From contig DJQM01000062.1 in NCBI GenBank assembly GCA_002437585.1, positions 6,360-25,779 of the forward strand: DNA of 19,420 nt, written 5' to 3'. The position numbers were made by a program, and so were the translations under genes. The DNA is from Clostridiales bacterium UBA6386. Its GTDB lineage: Bacteria; Bacillota; Clostridia; Oscillospirales; Oscillospiraceae. Within the stretch, counting starts at the first letter, position 1, and each line of letters starts with the position of its first letter. The notes beneath the pieces were generated by a model. That model saw nothing but the letters and a program-made list of their open reading frames with translations, was not told the DNA's origin and searched no databases. Of the stretch, positions 14,716-19,420 are shown one piece after another.

Positions 14716-15279
14716 ATGAGCTTGTGGGATAATGTGAAAAAATTTGCCCAGCCCTACTCAGACGACGATTACGATGATTACGACGAGGAAGACGACTACG
14801 GCGACGACGACTACGATCGGCCTGCCGAAAAGCCCGCTCCCTCCCGCCGTGCCCCTCGCCGTGCCCCGGCTCCCGCCCCTGCCCAGGAGGAGCCTGAGGA
14901 GCAGGAAGATGACTATGGCTTCACCCCCGCTCCCGCCGCTTCCGCCGGCGCCGCCGTCAGCTCCGGCTTCAGCGGTCAGGTGCTGAATATGAACAGCAGC
15001 TCCAACAAGCAGGAGGTCGTTCTGTTCCGTCCGGGCAGCTTCAACGACACCTCCAAGGCTGCCGACGATCTGCGCAACCGGAAGGCCGTCATCGTCAACA
15101 TGGAGAATGTGGACAAGGCCATGGCTCGCCGGGTGGTAGACTTCCTGTCTGGCTGCGTCTACGCCCTGGACGGAGATGTGAAGAAGATCGCCCAGTCCGC
15201 TTATCTGTTCTGCCCCCACAATATGGAGATCCAGGGCGACCTGGAAACCCTCCAGGCAGAAGTGGAAAGCTACGTCTGA
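14716..15279 (+). CDS. sepF: Cell division protein SepF
   Basis: A 187-residue SepF, which anchors and bundles FtsZ at the division septum. The N terminus MSLWDNVKKFAQPY is the expected amphipathic membrane-targeting helix. It is followed by a run very rich in Asp, Glu and Tyr (about residues 16-37) and a Pro/Ala/Arg linker (about 38-85). The SepF domain occupies about 88-187: EVVLFRPGSFNDTSKAADDL, AVIVNMENVDKAMARRVVDF, LSGCVYALDGDVKKI and YLFCPHNMEI. The ATG at 14716 follows a strong AGGAGGATAC. An internal promoter in yggS probably serves it. YlmG and YlmH, common between sepF and divIVA in Firmicutes, are not present here. Confidence 0.95.
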   Translation: MSLWDNVKKFAQPYSDDDYDDYDEEDDYGDDDYDRPAEKPAPSRRAPRRAPAPAPAQEEPEEQEDDYGFTPAPAASAGAAVSSGFSGQVLNMNSSSNKQEVVLFRPGSFNDTSKAADDLRNRKAVIVNMENVDKAMARRVVDFLSGCVYALDGDVKKIAQSAYLFCPHNMEIQGDLETLQAEVESYV

Positions 15280-15415
15280 TTCTGAATTTGCATCCGGCAG
15301 ACGGTTTTTTACAGATCGACTCTCCGGAATCGGTGTGTAAAAGGCCATTTCCGGATGTCCCGGCATAATGTCCCCCTGTGGGGCAAACTGACTTTTGGAA
15401 GGAGAAAGCATTACC

Positions 15416-16075
15416 ATGTTTACACCCCAGCAGATTGATCAGGTCTCTTTCGGTCGTTCCACCTTCGGCGGCTACGATATGCAGCAGGTGGATGCGTTCC
15501 TGGAGCCTCTGACCGAGGACTATGTAACGCTGTACAAAGAAAACGCCCTGCTCAAGAGCAAAATGCGGGTGCTGGTTGGCAAGCTGGAGGAGTACCGGAA
15601 AAACGAGGTCTCCATGAAGGATGCCGTCATCAATGCCCAGAAGACCTGCGACAAGATGGTGGCCGAGGCTCAGGCCAAGTGCGCCCAGATGCTGAGCAGT
15701 GCCAGTGCCGCCGCTGCCCCCGCCGCCCAGAATTCCGACGCTCTGGTGGCCGCGGAGAACGCCCGTGTTCAGGAAGCCCGGAAGACTGCCGCCGCCAAGA
15801 TCAGCGAGCTTCAGGAGCAGCTGCGCACCTGCATCCAGGCCCTGGATCGGATCAAGACCGCCAACGCCCCCGCTCCCGAAGCAGCTCCTGCCCCTGTGCA
15901 GGACAAGGATGTGGCCGACGAGATTGCCCAGAACATCGAGACCATGATCGGCAGCACCGTAGACACCGCCCCCAAGGCGGCTCCCAGACACCCAACCAAC
16001 AACGACACCACCACCAGCAAGTTTGCCAGCCTGAACCTTCAGTTCGGCCGGAACTACGATCCCACCAGCAAGTAA
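15416..16075 (+). CDS. divIVA: DivIVA-domain cell division protein
   Basis: A 219-residue DivIVA-family coiled-coil protein that recognises curved membrane at poles and septa. The N-terminal lipid-binding domain is MFTPQQIDQVSFGRSTFGGY followed by DMQQVDAFLEPLTEDYVTLY, the classic DivIVA opening. Coiled coils follow (about residues 35-95 and 105-145). The rest is an Ala/Pro-rich, low-complexity linker and a tail rich in Thr, Asn and Ser. The ATG at 15416 follows GGAAGGAG. The 136-bp gap from sepF holds only weak hairpins (a CCGGAA/TTCCGG pair near 15325-15355). Its neighbours sepF and ileS fit the conserved Gram-positive order. Confidence 0.92.
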   Translation: MFTPQQIDQVSFGRSTFGGYDMQQVDAFLEPLTEDYVTLYKENALLKSKMRVLVGKLEEYRKNEVSMKDAVINAQKTCDKMVAEAQAKCAQMLSSASAAAAPAAQNSDALVAAENARVQEARKTAAAKISELQEQLRTCIQALDRIKTANAPAPEAAPAPVQDKDVADEIAQNIETMIGSTVDTAPKAAPRHPTNNDTTTSKFASLNLQFGRNYDPTSK

Positions 16076-16099
16076 GCTGGCACAATCTTTTTAAATAAC

Positions 16100-16342
16100 A
16101 GGCTTTGAAGGGGACAGGCGGATTCGCCCGCGCCAGCAGAGAGCTGCCGGATGGTGCAAGGCAGCAGGCAAGGTTCGTCCCGTATCACCCCGGAGCCGCC
16201 CACCGAACAGATTTTCTTAGTAGGCTGAGCCGGGTGCGCCCGATATCGCGCCAACGAGTGCCGTGCAAACGGAACAAGAGTGGTACCGCAGAGGTAAAAA
16301 CGCGCCTTTGTCTCTTATTTTCTAAGGGACAAAGGCGTTTTT
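16100..16342 (+). promoter_or_regulatory. Isoleucine T-box riboswitch
   Basis: The leader of ileS has the landmarks of a T-box RNA. Stem I includes an AGAGAGCTGCCGGATGGTGC distal region (16138-16157). A specifier ATC (Ile) lies at 16184-16186 in GTATCACCCCGGAG. The T-box AAGAGTGGTACCGCAG sits at about 16276-16291, with TGGT able to pair with the ACCA end of uncharged tRNA-Ile. An intrinsic terminator follows: CGCCTTTGTC/GACAAAGGCG, extended inward, 16303-16337, then TTTTT to 16342. Uncharged tRNA-Ile should favour the antiterminator and switch ileS on. The leader fills the 307-bp gap after divIVA. Exact 5' end is estimated. Confidence 0.95.
16303..16342 (+). terminator. T-box regulated terminator
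   Basis: A 10-bp perfect stem, extended to about 14 bp with one wobble, closes a 7-nt loop (16317-16323) and is followed by five T residues. It is mutually exclusive with the antiterminator formed by the T-box sequence upstream. Confidence 0.9.
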
Positions 16343-16382
16343 ATATGCAATTTCGTACTAATGTATGGAGGTAAGAAATCCA

Positions 16383-19172
16383 ATGGAATACAAAAACACC
16401 ATCATCACCCCGAAAACGGACTTTCCCATGAAGGCAGGCCTTCCCAACCGGGAGCCCGGAATGCTGGAGCGTTGGCAGGAGCAGCATCTGTACAGTGCCA
16501 TGCTGGAAAAGAACAAGGATCTGCCCCGGTTCGTGCTCCACGACGGCCCTCCCTTCTCCAACGGCTATATCCACATGGGTCACGCCCTGAATAAGACCCT
16601 GAAGGACTTCATCGTCCGCAGCCACGCCATGATGGGCTACTACACCCCCTACGTCCCCGGCTGGGACAACCACGGGCTGCCCATCGAGCGAGCCATCGAG
16701 ACCTCCAAGAAGAAGCTGAACAAGGACATGTCCGTGCCTGAGTTCCGGAAGGCCTGCGAGGCGTTCGCCGAGGACTTCATTCAGAAGCAGATGGGCGGCT
16801 TCAAGCGTCTGGGCGTGGTGGGCGACTGGGAGCATCCCTACCGCACCATGGACAAGCACTTCGAGGCTCAGGAGGTCAAGGTCTTTGGCCGGATGTTCGA
16901 CAAGGGCTACATCTACAAGGGGCTGAAGCCCGTGACCTGGTGCCCCTACTGTGTCACCGCCGTGGCCGAGGCCGATATCGAGTACAAGGACGACCCCTGC
17001 ACCACGGTCTACGTCAAGTTCCCCATGAAGGACGACCTGGGCAAGCTTTCCCAGTTTGACCTGAGCAAGACCTACTTCGTCATCTGGACCACCACCATCT
17101 GGACGCTGCCCGGCAACCTGGCTATCTGCCTGCACCCCAGAGACAGCTACGTTCTCGTGAAGGCCGAAAACGGCGAGACCTACATCCTGGCGGAAGCTCT
17201 GATGGACAAGGTCATGCGCATCGGCGGCTTTGAAAATTACGAGGTTCTGGCCAGCTACCCCGGCTCCTTCTTCGAGAATATGCTGGCTCAGCACCCCTTC
17301 ATGGACAAAACCTCCCGGCTGGTCAACGCCGAGTACGTCACCATGGATTCCGGTACGGGCTGCGTCCACACCGCCCCCGGCTTCGGTGCCGACGACTACC
17401 AGACCTGTATGCGCTACGGCATGGAGCTGGTGGTTCCTGTGGACGACTACGGCCGCCACACCGACTACGCCGGTAAGTACGCCGGGATGAAGACTGATGA
17501 GAGCAACCCCGTGATCCTGGAGGATATGCGCCGGTCCGGCGCGCTGTTCGCCTCCGAGGAGATCGTCCACTCCTATCCCCACCACGACCGGTGCAAGAAG
17601 CCCGTTATCTTCCGGGCCACCCCCCAGTGGTTCTGCTCCGTGGAATCCTTCAAGGATCAGGCCATCCAGGCCATTGAGAACGTCCAGTGGTACCCCGCCT
17701 GGGGTCAGGAGCGGATGACCAGCATGATCCGGGAGCGAGCCGACTGGTGCATCTCCCGTCAGCGTCGGTGGGGTCTGCCCATCCCGGTATTCTACTGCAA
17801 AAGCTGCGGCAAGCCTGTTTCTACCGAAGAATCCATTATGAAGCTCTCCAGGCTCTTTGACGAGTACGGCTCCAACATCTGGTTCGAGAAGGATGCCATG
17901 GAGCTGGCTCCCGAGGGCTTCACCTGCCCCCACTGCGGCGGCAAGGACTTTACCAAGGAGAAGGACACCCTGGACTGCTGGTTCGACTCCGGCTCCACCC
18001 ACTACGCTTCCCTCATGCACCGCACGCCTGAGCTGTGGCCTGCGGACGTGTATCTGGAGGGTGCCGACCAGTACCGGGGCTGGTTCCAGTCCAGCCTTCT
18101 GACTTCCGTAGGCGCCCTTGACCGGGGCGCGCCCTTCCGTCAGGTGCTGACCCACGGCTGGACGGTAGACGGCCAGGGTCGTGCCATGCACAAGTCCCTG
18201 GGCAACGGCGTTGACCCCGCCGACCTGATCAAGGAATTCGGCGCGGACATCGTCCGTCTGTGGGCGGCTTCTTCCGACTATCACGCGGACGTGCGCTGCT
18301 CCAAGGAAATCTTCAAGCAGATTGCCCAGAACTATCTGAAATTCCGGAACACCGCCCGTTACTGCCTGGGCAACCTGAACGAGTTTGACCCCAACAATCT
18401 GGTTCCCGCCGAGCAGCTGGAGGAGCTGGATCGCTGGGCGCTGACCAAGCTGGACAAGCTGGTAAAGGAGTGCCGGCAGGCCTACAACGGCTATGAATTC
18501 CACCTGGTTTCCCACGCCATCAACGACTTCTGCGTGGTGGAGCTGTCCAGCTTCTACCTGGACATCCTGAAGGATCGGCTGTACTGCGAGGAGAAGAACG
18601 GTCTGCGCCGCCGCTCCGCCCAGACTGCCCTGTTCCTGATCCTGGATGCCATGGCCAAGGTCTTCGCCCCCATCCTGGCCTTCACCTGCGACGAGATCTG
18701 GCAATCCATGCCCCATCGGGACACCGACGACGACCGGAACGTGCTGCTGAACCAGATGCCTGAGGACTTCGCCATCTACGCCCTGGATGAAGCCGCCATG
18801 GCCAAGTGGGACACCGTTATGAAGCTCCGTCAGGACGTGAACGGCATTCTGGAGAAGGCTCGTGCCGACAAGCGCATCGGCAAGGCTCTGGAAGCCCACG
18901 TCACCCTGAAGACCGACGATGCCGCTCTGAAGGCCGCCTGTGCGGGCGTGAACCTGGCGGAGGTGTGCATCGTGTCCGCCTGCGACTGGAACGAGCCGGA
19001 GGAAGGTGCCGAGGTAGGCCAGGGCGTGAACTTCCCTGCTCTGACCATCGGTGTCAGCGAGGCCAATGGCACCAAGTGCCCCCGCTGCTGGATGCACTCC
19101 GAGCATGCCAACGCCGAGGGTCTGTGCCCCCGCTGCGCCGCCGTTATCGCGAAGCTGGACGTGGAACTGTAA
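16383..19172 (+). CDS. ileS: Isoleucyl-tRNA synthetase
   Basis: A 929-residue class I synthetase charging tRNA-Ile, with editing of misactivated valine. The HIGH motif is HMGH (residues 64-67) in GYIHMGHALNKTLKDF. The CP1 editing domain (about 185-390) includes WTTTIWTLPGNLAI and SGTGCVHTAPGFGADDY. The KMSKS-equivalent is MHKSLGN (602-608), a His-containing variant. WCISRQRRWGLPIPVFYCKS and LDCWFDSGSTHY lie between. The anticodon-binding domain follows, and the C terminus ends in a zinc finger with CPRCW (Cys899, Cys902) and CPRCA (Cys915, Cys918). The ATG at 16383 is chosen because GGAGGT (16367-16372) lies 10 bases upstream; an in-frame ATG at 16365 overlaps that site. The gene is controlled by the T-box leader. 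Confidence 0.98.
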   Translation: MEYKNTIITPKTDFPMKAGLPNREPGMLERWQEQHLYSAMLEKNKDLPRFVLHDGPPFSNGYIHMGHALNKTLKDFIVRSHAMMGYYTPYVPGWDNHGLPIERAIETSKKKLNKDMSVPEFRKACEAFAEDFIQKQMGGFKRLGVVGDWEHPYRTMDKHFEAQEVKVFGRMFDKGYIYKGLKPVTWCPYCVTAVAEADIEYKDDPCTTVYVKFPMKDDLGKLSQFDLSKTYFVIWTTTIWTLPGNLAICLHPRDSYVLVKAENGETYILAEALMDKVMRIGGFENYEVLASYPGSFFENMLAQHPFMDKTSRLVNAEYVTMDSGTGCVHTAPGFGADDYQTCMRYGMELVVPVDDYGRHTDYAGKYAGMKTDESNPVILEDMRRSGALFASEEIVHSYPHHDRCKKPVIFRATPQWFCSVESFKDQAIQAIENVQWYPAWGQERMTSMIRERADWCISRQRRWGLPIPVFYCKSCGKPVSTEESIMKLSRLFDEYGSNIWFEKDAMELAPEGFTCPHCGGKDFTKEKDTLDCWFDSGSTHYASLMHRTPELWPADVYLEGADQYRGWFQSSLLTSVGALDRGAPFRQVLTHGWTVDGQGRAMHKSLGNGVDPADLIKEFGADIVRLWAASSDYHADVRCSKEIFKQIAQNYLKFRNTARYCLGNLNEFDPNNLVPAEQLEELDRWALTKLDKLVKECRQAYNGYEFHLVSHAINDFCVVELSSFYLDILKDRLYCEEKNGLRRRSAQTALFLILDAMAKVFAPILAFTCDEIWQSMPHRDTDDDRNVLLNQMPEDFAIYALDEAAMAKWDTVMKLRQDVNGILEKARADKRIGKALEAHVTLKTDDAALKAACAGVNLAEVCIVSACDWNEPEEGAEVGQGVNFPALTIGVSEANGTKCPRCWMHSEHANAEGLCPRCAAVIAKLDVEL

Positions 19173-19183
19173 GCTTTTTTCTG

Positions 19184-19219
19184 ACCGTCCCCGGTTTTTC
19201 CGGGGACGGTTTTTCTTTC
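19184..19219 (+). terminator. Intrinsic terminator after ileS
   Basis: ACCGTCCCCGG (19184-19194), loop TTTTT and CCGGGGACGGT (19200-19210) form a perfect 11-bp stem followed by TTTTCTTT. It begins 11 bases after the ileS stop. Confidence 0.92.
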
Positions 19220-19296
19220 AGAATTTTCAAGTATTTACCACTTTTTTCTGAAAATTCTCCCGAAAAAGTTCCGATTTCACATGCGCAAAAAAGTGC

Positions 19297-19324
19297 TTGA
19301 CATTTCCATTTTCCGTGCTATAAT
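19297..19324 (+). promoter_or_regulatory. tRNA-Thr promoter
   Basis: Perfect TTGACA (19297-19302), 16 bases, perfect TATAAT (19319-19324) with an extended TG at 19316-19317. Initiation near 19331 would give a short leader before the tRNA at 19345. This strength suits a stable RNA gene. Confidence 0.88.
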
Positions 19325-19344
19325 AAGCATGTTCGGTTCGAGAC

Positions 19345-19420
19345 GCCGGTATAGCTCAGTTGGTAGAGCAACTGATTTGTAATCAGTAGGTCGGGGGTTC
19401 GAGTCCGTCTACCGGCTCCA
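19345..19420 (+). tRNA. tRNA-Thr (UGU anticodon)
   Basis: A 76-nt cloverleaf with encoded CCA. The acceptor stem GCCGGTA/TACCGGC is perfect, the D-arm is GCTC/GAGC, and the anticodon stem ACTGA/TCAGT closes the loop TTTGTAA with anticodon TGT. The T-arm is GGGGG-TTCGAGT-CCGTC, in which the middle pair (positions 51-63) appears as G-G and the next outward pair as G-U. It ends at the last base of the window; further tRNAs may follow. Confidence 0.95.

Noticed and set aside
16341..19106. Very long open frame antisense to ileS
   Set aside because: The plus strand encodes an unmistakable IleS with all motifs. The antisense frame is rich in Val, Gly, His and Leu without domains, as expected opposite high-GC coding DNA.
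1..19420. Defence, toxin-antitoxin or biosynthetic system
   Set aside because: Every substantial coding region resolves to a housekeeping or common membrane family; no nuclease-helicase, toxin or antitoxin pair or assembly-line gene is visible.

Overview
The window is a high-GC (roughly 60% by eye) chromosomal segment of a Gram-positive anaerobe, most likely a clostridial relative of the Oscillospiraceae type. The basis is the combination of a T-box-controlled ileS, SepF plus DivIVA, an endonuclease-type MutL, the order miaB-mutS-mutL-miaA-hfq, and strong Shine-Dalgarno sites. The exact genus cannot be read from the sequence. Nearly all of it is housekeeping DNA. I see no prophage, defence island, CRISPR array or complete insertion sequence.

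Layout. 1-2268: a hemolysin III/PAQR-type membrane protein on the minus strand, diverging from a diaminopimelate decarboxylase-like gene that has a near-consensus promoter followed by a terminator-like hairpin in its leader. 2269-3306: a repeat-rich stretch around a small CBS-domain gene. 3307-4800: a minus-strand membrane-anchored parvulin-type peptidyl-prolyl isomerase. 5002-13412: a plus-strand run of miaB, mutS, a CPBP-family membrane protease, mutL, a small CrtO-like membrane protein and miaA, with several junctions overlapping or only a few bases long. 13661-13894: hfq with its own terminator. 13977-16075: a YggS-type PLP-binding protein, sepF and divIVA, a reduced version of the Gram-positive division cluster. 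16100-19172: an isoleucine T-box leader and ileS, ended by a strong terminator. 19345-19420: tRNA-Thr(UGU) with its own promoter, running to the last base of the window.

Functional links. MiaA and MiaB perform consecutive steps of the ms2i6A modification at tRNA position 37. MutS and MutL are the mismatch-repair pair. SepF and DivIVA are division-site and pole proteins. IleS and tRNA-Thr serve translation.

The most unusual item is a three-copy intergenic element of about 165-223 bp (A 2369-2591, B 6407-6624, C 13476-13640). The copies lie before the CBS gene, mutS and hfq. A and B share a 143-bp core differing at one base, in opposite orientations. C lacks a 65-nt internal hairpin module. 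Each copy's two ends pair with each other over about 19-21 bp, although the end sequence of C is quite different from A and B. That pattern of changed sequence with kept pairing points to a conserved folded structure, and I regard it as the best candidate here for something undescribed.
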